From NCBI GenBank assembly GCA_030674155.1, contig CM060319.1, positions 1,693,084 to 1,757,083 of the forward strand: 64,000 bases of DNA. The letters run 5' to 3'. Shown here piece after piece: positions 45,546 through 63,744 of this stretch. The first letter of the stretch is position 1, and every line of letters begins with the position of its first letter. The notes beneath the pieces are model-generated. The model searched no databases. It was given only the letters and a program-made list of their open reading frames with translations, and was not told where the DNA came from. Source of the DNA: Stramonita haemastoma. Taxonomy: Eukaryota; Mollusca; Gastropoda; Neogastropoda; Muricidae. Both the position numbers and the translations under genes were made by a program.

Positions 45546-46118
45546 GCTGTTGGAATTACCTTCCCAATAACTCTAACACAGGCAGAAGCTGTCCACCCAT
45601 GGTTTCTGACAGCAGGATGTGACAGATGACAGCAGTTGTATGGTGTCCTCAACACACAAGAAAAAACATGTCGACCAACTTGATTTTTTTTTTTTTTTAC
45701 ATGTCAACCAACTTGATTTTTTTTTTTTTACATGACAACCAACTGATTTTCCTCAGCTGCCTCTGAATCATAGCACTCGAAACAGAAAGAAAATGGAACT
45801 GAACAATTGTAGTTAAAAAAAAGAAAACAGGGATGTTGAAAAAGGTGGATCAGCTTGAGTCCTATGCATGAGAATATAGAAGGAAGTAAGTAATGTCCTA
45901 TAGGTCTACATGATTATAACATACTGTAGACAGACCCTGGGAAAAAGAGAAAAGAGGCTTACACAGAGGAAGGATAAAGCTGCACGTCACGACCCACTTC
46001 TACACAGACCACTGATTCATAGCATCACTGTCCTCACTTCAAACCATTTCTGCAGGGATTTGTTTTATTATGTTCCTTATTCAAGTGAAATGATTTTTTT
46101 TAATCTGAAGCTGGACAG

Positions 46119-46259
46119 CACAAGAGAGAGAGAGAGAGGAGGAGAGAGAGGAGAGGAGAGAGAGAGGAGAGAGAAGAGAGAGGAGAGAGAAGAGAGAGAG
46201 AGAGAGACAGACAGACCAGAGACAGAGACAGAGACAGAGTGAGAGAGATAGTGTGTGTG

Positions 46260-46302
<43 letters not shown>

Positions 46303-46305
46303 GTG

Positions 46306-46356
<51 letters not shown>
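46119..46356 (+). repeat. (GA)n then (GT)n microsatellite
   Basis: GA/GGAGA to about 46245, then GT repeats to about 46354. Confidence 0.95.
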
Positions 46357-46358
<2 letters not shown>

Positions 46359-46510
46359 ATCTGCTCACACTAACATATATCATAAAAAAATAACAGAAAA
46401 TTCTGCAAATCGATGTCATTACAATGCAATCTAGGAACTAAAAAAACAACAACAAAAAACAACAACAAAAGTTTCCCCATACAACAAACAAAAAAAACAA
46501 GCAATGTACA

Positions 46511-46512
<2 letters not shown>

Positions 46513-46589
<77 letters not shown>

Positions 46590-46679
46590 CAGATTCTCTC
46601 ATAAAACAAATCACGAACCAATTCTAAAGTTTTGACAATTAATTGATCATACACTGGGTATGGCTTATGAAAAAACACA

Positions 46680-46756
<77 letters not shown>
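46513..46756. repeat. Two (CA)n microsatellites
   Basis: CA repeats at 46513-46586 and 46674-46755. The preceding (GT)n at 46250-46354 is their inverse. Confidence 0.95.
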
Positions 46757-46757
<1 letters not shown>

Positions 46758-49530
46758 CTAGGGTGAAGAAAGAAAAAACAAAGAAAGAAAAGAAAGAAAG
46801 AAACCACTCTTTAACTAACACACAAAGATCACTTTACCATACATGCTAGACTGCGTGTCCACTGGAAGTCTCCAGCAGAAAGAACACTCAGAGAATATCA
46901 GTACATGTCTACAAGTCCTTGTTTATGCTCCATTTGAATTCCAGCAAATGGATCAAGGCTTTGAAATAAACTTATAAAGCGATGGGAAAACCCCCTAAAA
47001 TTCAAAAGCATCTACAGTCAGCATTCCTATCACCAATCGTACCAAGCATGGGGGTTGACACTCGATGCAAGAGATATTCATGCTCTTATCATCAGCTACA
47101 ACTGTTATGGCTTGGCAGTAAGGATTAAAAAAACAAAGTTAAATATTCATGATTTTGTTTCCAGAATATAATTCACTTGCATATATATGCAGTGGTTCAG
47201 TTTAAAGCACTTTGGTTGTATCACAGCAATATAACAAACATACAGACAACAAATCCAAAAGCAATTAAAAAAAAACTACTTACATTCCTTCTGCACTCTT
47301 GATTTTGCCCTTTTATTTAAAAACACAAACAAACAAACAAATAAAAAAACATAGAGTTTTGTGGTCAAGCTTTTCACAATCCATGCTGTTCATTCGTACT
47401 CTTTCAAGTATAAGACATTATCAAAATGGATCAGAAAACAGGACATTTTCTACCCAATACAATGTCTTTCACTAACACATATATATTACACAAAGATTTA
47501 CGCAAATTTCTTAAATGTTAAAAGAAATGACCAAAGGGACTTCAAAAGCCTTCAACCCTGCACAGTCCATCTTCGTTGTGGCTGACTTGGGGACAGAACA
47601 CTGAAACTGTCCCAGGTGAAGAGGGCAGACAGGTCAGGGGGCGGCAAAGGTGGAACTGTGTGATGACAGCTTTATTAACAGCATTCTCACCTTTCAAAAA
47701 CTGACACAAACAACCAAACACAAGTGAACATGGGTGACAGACGGAAGGGACAGCATGCTATACCTCGTTTGTACACTGTAAACATGACTTGGCATAAAGG
47801 GGGGGGATTAGATGGGAGGGGGGGGGACAAAACTGGGAAAAGTGGTGGTTCACCTAAACTTAAGACAGCAGCAATTTGCACACAGGAAAAGAAAAGAGAA
47901 ATACAAATTGAAAAAATAGGTCTGCAGACATTTGGACCCCACCCCCCCCCCCCCCCCACCGTAAAGCAAGAAATAGAATTTCAGAACAAAGTAGGGGTGG
48001 GATGGGGGTGGGAAACAAATACAACCAGACATTTATCAAACCATAGAAAAAAGAAGGATATAAGCATATATGTTATAAAATGTAAAAGTTGAAAATTGTT
48101 CTCAACTACCATGCTAACGTATGAGCAAAAAAGATTAAAAAAAATATTATTCCCAACAAATAAATATATAATAAGGCACTGCTTATTTCACTGGTTATGG
48201 AAACAGATGACAAAATTGATACAATAATAATAGTAATATAATACATGTACTGCATAGTTCAAAAGCTACACATCACAGATCTTCTTGCATTTAAAGGAAA
48301 GAAACAACAACAATTTATAACATCATCACACACGTTCATGATCCAATCAACAGAAACATGATTAACTGCTAACACTCATTCCTTCAACATGAGTAAAGAA
48401 AAATAAATTACTTACAGATTATACATAGCAACACAAAGAAAACAGTTATTCTATCATCAAAATAGAATAAGAATAATGACATATCTTTTAACAATGTAAA
48501 AAACTGCTGACAAACTAAAGAGGTCATTTCATTTCATGTTGACTATAGCCCCAACTGACCACAAAAGCCACATCAGGGCTGTCCACTCTTGTTTCAGTGG
48601 CTCCAGTAACATTCGCTTCAAGTTCAAAACCAACACCTCCTAGCTCCTACAAGTATCCCACACTGCCATCCTGACCTGTACAGCAGGGAACTACACAGCC
48701 ACTCTCCACATGCACACAGATCTTTCCACGGTACAACATGAAGCAGGCAGATCCACACACCGTGCCATGACTCCTGGCTGGTGAGGTTTTCCAAAACAGA
48801 CCCCTTTATCAAAATTAAAAACACTTTTTCAGTGTTCACGCTATACATACAGGCATGAAGTTACAGGCCAACAACAAAATGATGTTAGAACAATTCATCA
48901 CCCTTTGCCAGAGGAGGCTTTTGAAAACATACACTGTTCTACTTTATATTCCCAGTACTGGATCATGTGTTTTGACAATTATTGTCTTTCTCCATGTTGT
49001 GTGCACACAGGGATTTTAAAGAAAAAACACCCAAAAACCATGGGAAAAGGGCCTACTGGGTTTTGACAGTGAATCACTTTTTTTGTTCATTTCAAAATAG
49101 CCGGACACTAATCTACAAAAGTGAAACATTGAATAGAAGGAAAAAAGTTTGGATGAATAAGCACCTTCCTGTCATTATCCCCCCCCCCCCCCCTCCAAAC
49201 CAACCAACAAAGGGAAAAAACCCTTAGTGTTCACCCTGATAAAAAATGTCTGTTGGAACATCAAATAATACATTCTTTACGGTATTGTTGGAACATCAAA
49301 TAATACATTCTTTACAGTATTGTTGGAACTTCAAATAATACATTCTTTACAGTACAAAGTGTGGAGCAAAATTCTAGGACATGCACCACACATTTGGAAT
49401 GTAAGAAAGCCCATAGATAAATCTGAAATACTGGTCTGTACATTAACAGGAAACAGACTGTTCTTCATCTGTACAGGACCTGGAATGCACAAGTGTAAAT
49501 CAATCTGGAATGCATGTCTGCCAATGAATC
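46757..49530. other. Gene-poor AT-rich intergenic sequence
   Basis: No coding similarity. Homopolymer runs include G runs at 47798 and 47819, a C17 run near 47942 and a C13 run near 49182. A 34-bp repeat (GTTGGAACATCAAATAATAC) occurs three times at 49252-49355. Part may belong to a long Dok 3' UTR, but nothing proves it. Confidence 0.5.
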
Positions 49531-49554
49531 TGAAATACAACTCGCATGTCTGTA

Positions 49555-49635
49555 AACAGGGGTTTCTCTCCCCAGGGAGAGCAGCCCGAATTTCACACAG
49601 AAAAATCTGCTGTGACATAAAGTGGTATAAATAAA
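49555..49635 (+). mobile_element. SINE-C 3' fragment
   Basis: GGGTTTCTCTCCCCAGGGAG, then TTTCACACAGAAAAATCTGC. Confidence 0.6.
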
Positions 49636-49902
49636 TGAATAAATTATGAGTTAAACTGGAATGCAAGACTCTCACTCCGTGAATACATCAGAAACACTAG
49701 CTGTTACAAAAAGTCCGACTACAACTCAGACATCCGTGACATATAAACAAATATGAAGCATGTCTGAACTTCAGTACAAATAAACTATAAAGTTAAATGA
49801 TAACACCTGAAATATATATCTCTATTATAAATACAATGTGTAAGTTAGAATCTAAAATGTAAGTATCTGTGCCATACAAAAAGATAAAACATAACTTGGG
49901 GG

Positions 49903-50400
49903 AGGGAGGGAGGGAACGCCTAGTGGCTAGAGCACTGTGCTTGAAATCTGATGGTGCAGGTTTCAACTACCACAAAGACGACACCTGTTCAAGGGGTGGG
50001 GGTGGGTATGGATACAAACCAAGGTCCTGTGTGAGAACACACAGAGAACATCTTGCAAGTATGTTGATCACAGCTGTCGATGTCCCTACTCTCAACTGCT
50101 CTCAGCTGTTAACCATTCCTCCCCCGCCCAGCTGGAGACATCTGGTGCCTAGCTATCACAGCAGGAACCTGACCACACCTGAACCAGGTAAAAGGAAGGG
50201 GCGCACTAAATTTAGCACTATTGACTCAGTGATGCTGGATTCACACGCTGTGTAATGCCAGTTCATCCTTTCAGAAGAGTAGGTCATTGCGTGGTGGAAA
50301 GAACAGTTGATAATTACCTTTTTCAAAAAACATGCACACTGGTGTCATGTTTAGACATCACTTGTAAAGTCCGAATGCAGCTCTACAAACTATGCTAGAC
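49903..50400 (+). mobile_element. Diverged SINE-A2 copy with an insertion
   Basis: Head CGCCTAGTGGCTAGAGCAC, body AGAACATCTTGCAAGTATGT. Then unrelated sequence (about 50070-50260) before the body resumes with TTTCAGAAGAGTAGGTCATTG and ends with an A2-type tail (AAGTCCGAATGCAGCTCT). Confidence 0.6.
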
Positions 50401-50519
50401 AGTTGGTTAATGGTGCAGTCCCTAATTGGATAGCACCACTGGGACTATAGAACAACAACACCAAATCAATAAATCAAGTTAAGCAGCAAAGCAGTGCTGA
50501 GGTGTTAGCTGGGTGACAG

Positions 50520-50684
50520 GGGGGGGGGGGGGGGGGGGGGTTCTTACCAAATTCTGATCTGAGCCACCTTCCCTCATTTCAACAATACATGAACAAGAGC
50601 CCTGAACAGTCCATAAGCACAGTTTAAAACACTTTTGTTACTCACACTTTCAAAGTGACAAAGCTATGTACAGAGTGAGAGAGA

Positions 50685-50752
<68 letters not shown>

Positions 50753-50800
50753 GAGAGAGAGGAGAGAGAGAGAGAGAGGAGTACAGAGAAAGAGAGAGAG
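50520..50800. repeat. G run and (GA)n microsatellite
   Basis: A G run of more than 20 bp at 50519-50540, then GA/GGAGA at 50674-50800. Confidence 0.95.
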
Positions 50801-51115
50801 AGAACAGTTTTTACAAGAATGACATTTACAACTGTATCATATCAATTATCATATAAACAAAAGTAGTTAAACAAGAAGTATAGAAAAAAAAATCAACCAA
50901 AAAAACAAACCCTTTTGATTTGATCATAAATATTCCTCGTTGTTACAGAACACTTTGGAGCTGTGTGCTTGATATAACCTGTGCATCACCAGCCACACCC
51001 ATGTTTGAATGTCAAACAACGCATGATAAATATACCTGTGAAATCAACAAAATGCAATCATAAGAAAACAACATTAACAACAGTAACACTGACACACACG
51101 CATGCGTGCGTGCAA

Positions 51116-51118
<3 letters not shown>

Positions 51119-51146
<28 letters not shown>

Positions 51147-51149
51147 ACA

Positions 51150-51194
<45 letters not shown>
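51119..51194. repeat. (CA)n microsatellite
   Basis: CA repeats with one AACACAAAC break. Confidence 0.95.
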
Positions 51195-51195
<1 letters not shown>

Positions 51196-51411
51196 TTCTT
51201 GCTTTACACAAGAAGCAGCAATAACAAGATAAAAACAAAGGTAAAATAAAAGAAAAAAATCATTTAAAATAGTAGTGCTCATGATACTAAGTTATAAAGA
51301 ATAATTCATCTTTCTAAGCAGGACAACAACAGCAACATCTCATAGTAAACATTGATGTAAAACTTCATATCAAAAAGGGCTGAAACTATCTTGTTTGATA
51401 AACAGAGCTTT

Positions 51412-51417
51412 TTTATT
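51412..51417 (-). promoter_or_regulatory. Candidate polyadenylation signal for the Dok gene
   Basis: AATAAA on the - strand about 1.05 kb downstream of the Dok stop, just past the GT-rich tract. Other TTTATT motifs occur further left, so the choice is uncertain. Confidence 0.3.
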
Positions 51418-51569
51418 TTAATGAAAAGCGTAGTTGAAACATCAACACACTATATAATAAAAATAGTCAAGGATAGAAACAACACAAACCAAAAAAACGC
51501 CCACAAACTGCACTGCGGCAAGCCAACAGCACACAAATGTGCACATGCACATTTTTTCTTTATACACAT

Positions 51570-51753
51570 GACAACACACACTCACACACACGACACAACA
51601 CACACACACACTGTACACACACACACACACACACAACAAGAAACACACACACACACACACACACCAACTACACCCACACCACCACCCCCCCACCACACAA
51701 CGTACACACACACACACTACACACACACACACACATGTACACACACGACACCA

Positions 51754-51811
<58 letters not shown>

Positions 51812-51827
51812 CACACACACACACACA

Positions 51828-51879
<52 letters not shown>

Positions 51880-51881
51880 CA

Positions 51882-51959
<78 letters not shown>

Positions 51960-52088
51960 ACACACACACACACCACACACACACACCACACAACACACAC
52001 ACATCATACACCCACACCCACCCACCCACCCACCCACACACGTACACACACACACACGTACACACACAACCACACACACAACACACAC

Positions 52089-52149
<61 letters not shown>

Positions 52150-52178
52150 ACACACACGAACACACACACCACACACAC

Positions 52179-52235
<57 letters not shown>

Positions 52236-52244
52236 ACACACACG

Positions 52245-52321
<77 letters not shown>

Positions 52322-52398
52322 ACACACACACACTACACACACATGTACACCCCCCACCCCACATGTACCCCCCCCCCCCCACTCACACACACCCCCCC

Positions 52399-52429
<31 letters not shown>

Positions 52430-52436
52430 CCCAGCA
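51570..52436. repeat. 870-bp compound CA microsatellite with C runs
   Basis: Almost uninterrupted CA repeats with CCA, CGTA and CGAA breaks, ending in C runs (52367-52416). On the Dok sense strand it is (GT)n preceded by G runs and begins about 30 bp after the stop codon. Confidence 0.97.
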
Positions 52437-52465
52437 TGACAGCGCCTCACCTCCCCAGCCCCTGT

Positions 52466-58442
<5,977 letters not shown>

Positions 58443-58724
58443 ATTAATGACTAGTTGAAAAAATTTACGACAAAGTTTTTCAACTTCACGCAACAGAGGA
58501 AAGTTCTCTGCCTCCACTTTCTATTTCCACACAGAGCAGAACACGGAAGTTTATTTGAGGTAGCCTAACAAGGGGACATCATGCTCTAAACAAAGTTTCT
58601 AAACAGGAAGACACTGTACGTACAATGTGTGTTTCTCTTTGAGAGCGTAGTCTGAACGACGAACACGAAAAGAATTGATTCAGAATTCGTTTATTTCAGC
58701 TTGTTGACAAAGTGATCACCAGAC
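58443..58724. promoter_or_regulatory. Bidirectional promoter region between Dok and DDX41
   Basis: Only 282 bp separate the Dok ATG (- strand) and the DDX41 ATG (+ strand), so both 5' UTRs and core promoters must lie here or in upstream non-coding exons. No TATA box stands out. A repeat-free interval such as this is unusual in the window. Confidence 0.6.
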
Positions 58725-58739
58725 ATGGACGTTAGAAAG
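58725..58739 (+). CDS. DDX41 exon 1 (MDVRK)
   Basis: ATGGACGTTAGAAAG then donor gtagtg (non-optimal). Phase 0 fits exon 2. Chosen because it is the only short ATG exon with a GT in the right phase close to the divergent gene; transcript evidence is lacking. Confidence 0.65.
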
Positions 58740-58793
58740 GTAGTGTGTCACACTGAAACATGTATTCATACTTGGATCCCCCTTTAAGTAGCT

Positions 58794-58844
<51 letters not shown>

Positions 58845-60325
58845 TTTTTTTATATATTTTTAAAAAAAGTATTTTTACTAGACACAAGGCTATAAGTATT
58901 TACAGTATTACATTAAAACAGTATTGCTTCACAGTATTGTATCTAGTAAGAACTGGATGATATCAATTTGGTTTGAAAGTGTTAACTAGTTCATATTATT
59001 ATCCAGTGATCAGTGCACAGATTTTACAGATAATCTACCTCCATAGCTAAGTATGTGTGACAGTGTTCAGTGGTTTGGTGGCACATAATTGATGATAATT
59101 ATGATTTTAAAAAATGTGCATAGTGAACTGTGATGAGTGTGAAAAGATTATATTTTTTAATATATAATGTGTTGCTTTAGGGCTGGGCATTTCCAAGCAA
59201 ACAAGGTGGGGGTCACTAGTGATTTATTATTATAATGTAGTTTAATTTCTTTAAATGCACTCTGTTTCATTTATCATACCATCTGGGAATCACTGTTACA
59301 GTGTTAGACTGTGAGAAGTTTGTGTGCATTTGCATGGCTGTTTGTTTTCACCTCTGCTAGGCAGCCATACTCAATCTTCATTTTTGTGAACAAATTTTAT
59401 GAAACTGTATTAACACTGCATCACCAAAAACCTTAAAGATTGTTCTGCCCTCTGGTTTGATCCATTTTGTCTTATGAAAGTTTTTCTTAGTTTAAATCAG
59501 TGAAAAAGGCTGTTGTGTTGCACTTTTTGCAGAGATTTAGTGTAAATCAGTGAAACAGAGGCTGTTGTGTGTGTTGCAGAGTTAGTGTAAATCAGTGAAA
59601 CAGAGGCTGTAGTGTTGCAGAGAGTTAGTGTAAATCAGTGAAACAGAGGCTGTAGTGTTGCAGAGTTAGTGTAAATCAGTGAAACAGAGGCTGTTGTGTT
59701 GTGTTGCAGAGTTAGTGTAAATCAGTGAAACAGAGGCTGTTGTGTTGCAGAGTTAGTGTAAATCAGTGAAACAGAGGCTGTAGTGTTGCAGAGAGTTAGT
59801 GTAAATCAGTGAAACAGAGGCTGTAGTGTTGCAGAGAGTTAGTGTAAATCAGTGAAACAGAGGCTGTAGTGTTGCAGAGAGTTAGTGTAAATCAGTGAAA
59901 CAGAGGCTGTTGTGTTGTGTTGCAGAGAGTTAATGTAAATGAGTGAAACAGGCTGTTGTGTTGTGTAGCAGAGAGTGTAAATCAGTGAAACAGAGGCTGT
60001 TGTGTTGTGTTGCAGAGAGTTAGTGTAAATCAGTGAAACAGAGGCTGTTGTGTTGTGTTGCAGAGAGTTTATCGGGAGAAGGAAGAAAGTTCAGAATCTT
60101 CAGATGATGAAAATTATGTACCTTACATCCCCGTTAAACAGAGGAAGAAAATGGAAGTGAGTATGCAGGTTTTTGTTCTTGATATGATAATATCATTCAT
60201 TCATTCATCATTTCATGAGATCCATCATTCTATCTATCCACCCACCCACCTACCTGATAGTGAGATACTAACTGAGTAATTCACTCAGTATAAACATGTG
60301 TGTGTGTGTGTATGTTGTGTGTGTG

Positions 60326-60414
<89 letters not shown>

Positions 60415-61640
60415 CTGTGACTCTGTGTGTGTGTGACTGTGTGTATTTGTGACTGTGTGTGTTTGCGTATGTATATATGTGTATGTGTGTCTCTGTGTGT
60501 GTCGTGTGTATCTGTTTTTTAATTTAATTTATTTTTATTCTTTTATATCGAGGATAATGGAATAAGCACTCATACATCTGTGAGTGCATGTGCATGTGTG
60601 TGCGTGCATGGATATAGCTTTAGTTGAATTTTATAAGCCTTTTACTCTTTTAGTTTTGTACCTGTATTAATGTATTTTTTATTCCTGAAACAGTGAAAGG
60701 GTCATAATATAGGTTGTAATAGATAAACTATGTGAATATAATATACCCTGCAATTTCCATATGGATTATTAAACAATTTAAAGCCTAAGGTGTTCTTGAT
60801 TTGTTTTTTACTTGAATTCTGTAATTCACTCCACTTGGTTCAAAATGTTTAATTTCTAGTCTCCAGAGGAATCTGCTATCAATCATCCTTTAACAGGCTT
60901 ACGATGTTCACCATTATTCAATTTATTGTATATAATACAGTATACATTTTTTTCGCTTACAAGTTTTCATTTTATATAAATTCTTTGTTTATTTTCCTGT
61001 CATCATGTGTATTGCTCTCCTTTGAGAGTGGTTTGTAGTCTAGTGGTTAGGGCGTTGGACTTGTAATCTAAAGGTTGCGGGTTCGATCCCAGCTTTCGGC
61101 TATGGCGTTGTGCCCTTGGAAAAGGCACTTTACGGCTATTTTCTCACCCCACCCAGGTGTAAAAGGGGTACCAACCTTGTGTTGGGGGTTAATCCTGTGA
61201 TAGACTGGCGTCCTATCCAGGGGGGAGTCTATGACTCTCAGTTGCTTAACACCCACAGAAACCAGGATAAGCACCGGCCTGATGAGCCTTAGGCTCGGGA
61301 CAGACTTTAACTTTTAACTTAACTATGAGAGTGGCTTTTTACTACACAATTTTGTCAGGGACGACTTTCTTGTTGCTGTGGGTTAATTTTATTCGTGTCA
61401 TGACATATGCTCAAAGTTATTTCTGTGAATGTCTGACAGTTACAACACATCAAGAAGAGACTTCAGAAAGAGGAAGAGGAGTCTGGGAGTGGCATAGCTG
61501 ACAGCAGCGACAACAATTCTAATGACGACATCGAGGAAGAGGAGGAGGAAGAGGAGGAGGACATTGGCCCCAACGCTTACATCAGTCTCCTGGATCAGCA
61601 CAGTGAACTGAAAAAGAAAGCAGAAGGTCGTTTCCTTTCT

Positions 61641-61708
<68 letters not shown>

Positions 61709-63481
61709 CGTGCATGCGTGCATGCGTGCGTGTGTGCACGTGCGCACACAAGAGTTATGTGCAACTGCTTACATAAGTGTGCATATTTGTGTGCGCGCGC
61801 ACAAGAGTTATGTGCAACTGCTTACATAAGTGTGCATATTTGTGTGCGCGCGCACAAGAGTTATGTGCAACTGCTTACATAAGTGTGCATATTTGTGTGC
61901 GCGCGCACAAGAGTTATGTGCAACTGCTTACATAAGTGTGCATATTTGTGTGCGCGCGCACAAGAGTTATGTGCAACTGCTTACATAAGTGTGCATATTT
62001 TTGTGCGCGCGCACAAGAGTTATGTGCAACTGCTTACATAAGTGTGCATATTTTTGTGCGCGCGCACAAGAGTTATGTGCAACTGCTTACATAAGTGTGC
62101 ATATTTTTGTGTGTATCCAAGGCAGGTCAGTCTAATTGCTCATGGCCCCATCTACCACAGAGGTCATGTCAGTGCTTTCAGGTCAAAGTCAAGTCAAATT
62201 CTTTTATTTCGAGGATAATGAATAAGAACTCCAGTGCTTTTTTTACATCCAGTCCCCACTTCCACCACATCAGCTATTGATCAAAGCTCAGGTAAAAACT
62301 AGGTACAGGTAAAGAGGCAGATGAGTGGTGCTGGGGAAGGAGCAGCAGTGAGGTGCAGAGGTCTGCAAGCACACACACTCAGAGAGAGTGTGCCACACAG
62401 AGTTCCTTTTTTTTCTGATACCAAAAGCACATCTAAAACACAGAACACAAAACTCTGTTAACTACACTGTCCATATTCAACCAGAAAGGTGAAACTAAAA
62501 AGTTTCTTTGTCATCTGGCCAAATTCAACCAACCAATACCCAGCCCTTCAGTTTTCATCAGATCTATACCCAGGGACTGAGAGAGAGGAGGTGGGGGCTG
62601 CCCTTAGATGCTGGCCACTAGAGAAGCTGAGGTTTTTGACTCCACTCTCATGACTGCATGGATTATGGGAACACCTTTACCTTTTATACCCAGTTAATCT
62701 TAAGAGAGCCTTCAGAGAGAATGCAAAATTTGTAAATCAAATACTATTGTTAAACAAACGACCAGTGATTACAACTATACAGAAATTACACATCATCAAT
62801 ATTCTCAACTAACATCATCCTGATATCCTGATGCCAGTAGTTGTTGTTGGGCACTAATGGGGTTAATTAAGTGATAAATCTGTAGCTTTGCAGAAGAGAG
62901 GGAAGATGGATTAAGTTGAACATTGATAAAACATGAACATTTTGTTTGGTTGGTTGGTTTGTCAGGCACGTAACAGAAGTGCAATGCATTTTCACTCTTC
63001 TGGTTGGTTGGTTTGTCAGGCACGTAACAGAAGTGCAATGCATTTTCACTCTTCTGGTTGGTTGGCTTGTCAGGCACGTAACAGAAGTGCAATGCATTTT
63101 CACTCTTCTGGTTGGTTGGTTTGTCAGGCACGTAACAGAAGTGCAATGCATTTTCACTCTTCTGGTTGGTTGGTTTGTCAGGCACGTAACAGAAGTGCAA
63201 TGCATTTTCACTCTTCTGGTTGGTTGGCTTGTCAGGCACGTAACAGAAGTGCAATGCATTTTCACTCTTCTGGTTGGTTGGCTTGTCAGGCACGTAACAG
63301 AAGTGCAATGCATTTTCACTCTTCTGGTTGGTTGTTGTTTTTGGACAGGCAGAAATATTCAGGCAGTCAGGCCATTACAAATTGTTTTCTTTGTGTCTGT
63401 TTTCAGCTCGAAAGGAGACAGCAAGGGAGAAACTGCTGAAAGAAGAGCAGAAGATTTTGGAGAGTGTGGCGGAAAGTAAAG
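58725..63481 (+). CDS. DDX41 (DEAD-box RNA helicase), first four exons
   Basis: Start codon and four exons (58725-58739, 60064-60156, 61440-61626, 63407-63481) give 123 codons plus one base; the gene continues beyond the window. Family blocks in order: DDENYVPYIPVKQRKK, an acidic stretch of 9-10 Glu/Asp, DIGPNAYISLLDQHSELKKK, and EEQKILESVAESK. These match the N-terminal region of DDX41, ahead of the Q motif and helicase core. DDX41 acts in the nucleus in the spliceosome, and in vertebrates also in cytosolic nucleic-acid sensing; human germline variants predispose to myeloid neoplasms. Unlike human DDX41, the ATG exon here is tiny (MDVRK). Confidence 0.93.
58795..58843 (+). repeat. (TG)n microsatellite
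   Basis: About 48 bp of TG in DDX41 intron 1. Confidence 0.95.
58844..59505. other. DDX41 intron 1 sequence, nothing recognised
   Basis: AT-rich unique-looking sequence. Confidence 0.45.
59505..60063 (+). repeat. Acceptor-spanning 40-50-bp minisatellite, about 12 copies (DDX41 exon 2)
   Basis: Units of GTTGCAGAGAGTTAGTGTAA with ATCAGTGAAACAGAGGCTGT. Each has the TTGCAG|AGAGTT junction of exon 2, some with GAGAGTT shortened to GAGTT. The real exon continues AGAGTTTATCGG. Confidence 0.95.
60064..60156 (+). CDS. DDX41 exon 2
   Basis: Acceptor gtgttgcag|AGAGTT and donor GAA|gtgagt, 31 codons (RVYREKEESSESSDDEN to KQRKKME). The acceptor and AGAGTT start are the last unit of a tandem array. Confidence 0.93.
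60298..60580 (-). repeat. (TG)n tract and SINE-A tail fragment
   Basis: TG repeats at 60298-60403 and degenerate TGTGTC to 60510, followed by only the A1 tail and first body bases of SINE-A (60530-60575), then GCATGTGTG sequence. Confidence 0.85.
60581..61026. other. DDX41 intron 2 sequence, nothing recognised
   Basis: AT-rich unique-looking sequence. Confidence 0.45.
61028..61325 (+). mobile_element. SINE-B copy
   Basis: Head GTAGTCTAGTGGTTAGGGCG with loop ACTTGTAATC and B box GGTTCGATCCC. Same body and end as the copy at 37385. Confidence 0.92.
61326..61390 (-). mobile_element. SINE-C fragment
   Basis: GAGTGGCTTTTTACTACACA then AATTTTGTCAGGGACGACTT and TCTTGTTGCTGTGGGT match the SINE-C centre in - orientation. 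Confidence 0.6.
61440..61626 (+). CDS. DDX41 exon 3
   Basis: Acceptor atgtctgacag|TTACAA; donor G|gtcgtt is weak. It reads LQHIKKRLQKEEEESGS to ELKKKAE plus one base, with a nine-Glu run. Confidence 0.93.
61645..61740 (+). repeat. (TG)n to GCGTGCATGC tract after the DDX41 exon 3 donor
   Basis: TG repeats beginning about 18 bp after the donor, merging into alternating purine-pyrimidine GCGTGCATGCGTGC. Confidence 0.95.
61735..62115 (+). repeat. 57-bp minisatellite with a GTGCGCGCGCAC palindrome, 7 copies
   Basis: Units of TGTGCGCGCGCACAAGAGTT, ATGTGCAACTGCTTACATAA and GTGTGCATATTT, very uniform. Each unit contains a 12-bp perfect palindrome. Confidence 0.95.
62190..62262 (-). mobile_element. 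SINE-A tail fragment
   Basis: TTCTTTTATTTCGAGGATAATG to TACATCCAGTCCCCAC only. Confidence 0.7.
62263..62930. other. DDX41 intron 3 sequence, nothing recognised
   Basis: Unique-looking sequence. GAGAGAGTGTGCCACACAGA near 62382 is the only local low-complexity patch. Confidence 0.45.
62940..63335 (+). repeat. 54-bp minisatellite, 7 copies
   Basis: Units of TTCTGGTTGGTTGGTTTGTC then AGGCACGTAACAGAAGTGCA and ATGCATTTTCACTC, almost identical. The array ends about 70 bp before DDX41 exon 4. Because 54 is a multiple of three, several frames stay open; none is coding. Confidence 0.95.
63407..63481 (+). CDS. DDX41 exon 4
   Basis: Acceptor ctgttttcag|CTCGAA and donor G|gtatgc. It reads ARKETAREKLLKEEQKIL to VAESK plus one base. 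Confidence 0.94.
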
Positions 63482-63514
63482 GTATGCGGCATGGGGTGGT
63501 TATGTTGGTTTTTT

Positions 63515-63695
63515 AATTTATTTTATTTCTTTATTCTCAAGATAATGAAATGAGCACTCATGTGCTTTTTTTTTTTTTTTACATCCAGTCCCTGTGTGTA
63601 TGCAGTTTTGTAAATTAAGTCATCCATTCCCACTGGCACACAATGGCCTACTCTTCCAAAAAGCGGAACGGGATTTAACATGCAAGATGAGAGAG
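63515..63695 (-). mobile_element. SINE-A fragment
   Basis: Tail and body (TTTATTCTCAAGATAATGAA to AAGCGGAACGGGATTTAACA) in - orientation, cut inside the body and followed by GT repeats. Confidence 0.82.
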
Positions 63696-63711
63696 TGTGT
63701 ATGTATGTGTT

Positions 63712-63744
<33 letters not shown>

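Noticed and set aside
45334..45570. Short open frame with good local composition
   Set aside because: Much of it overlaps a SINE-A2 tail fragment; no protein similarity recognised.
62805..63479. Overlapping open frames on both strands with 18-residue repeats
   Set aside because: Same cause: a 54-bp tandem repeat in a DDX41 intron.
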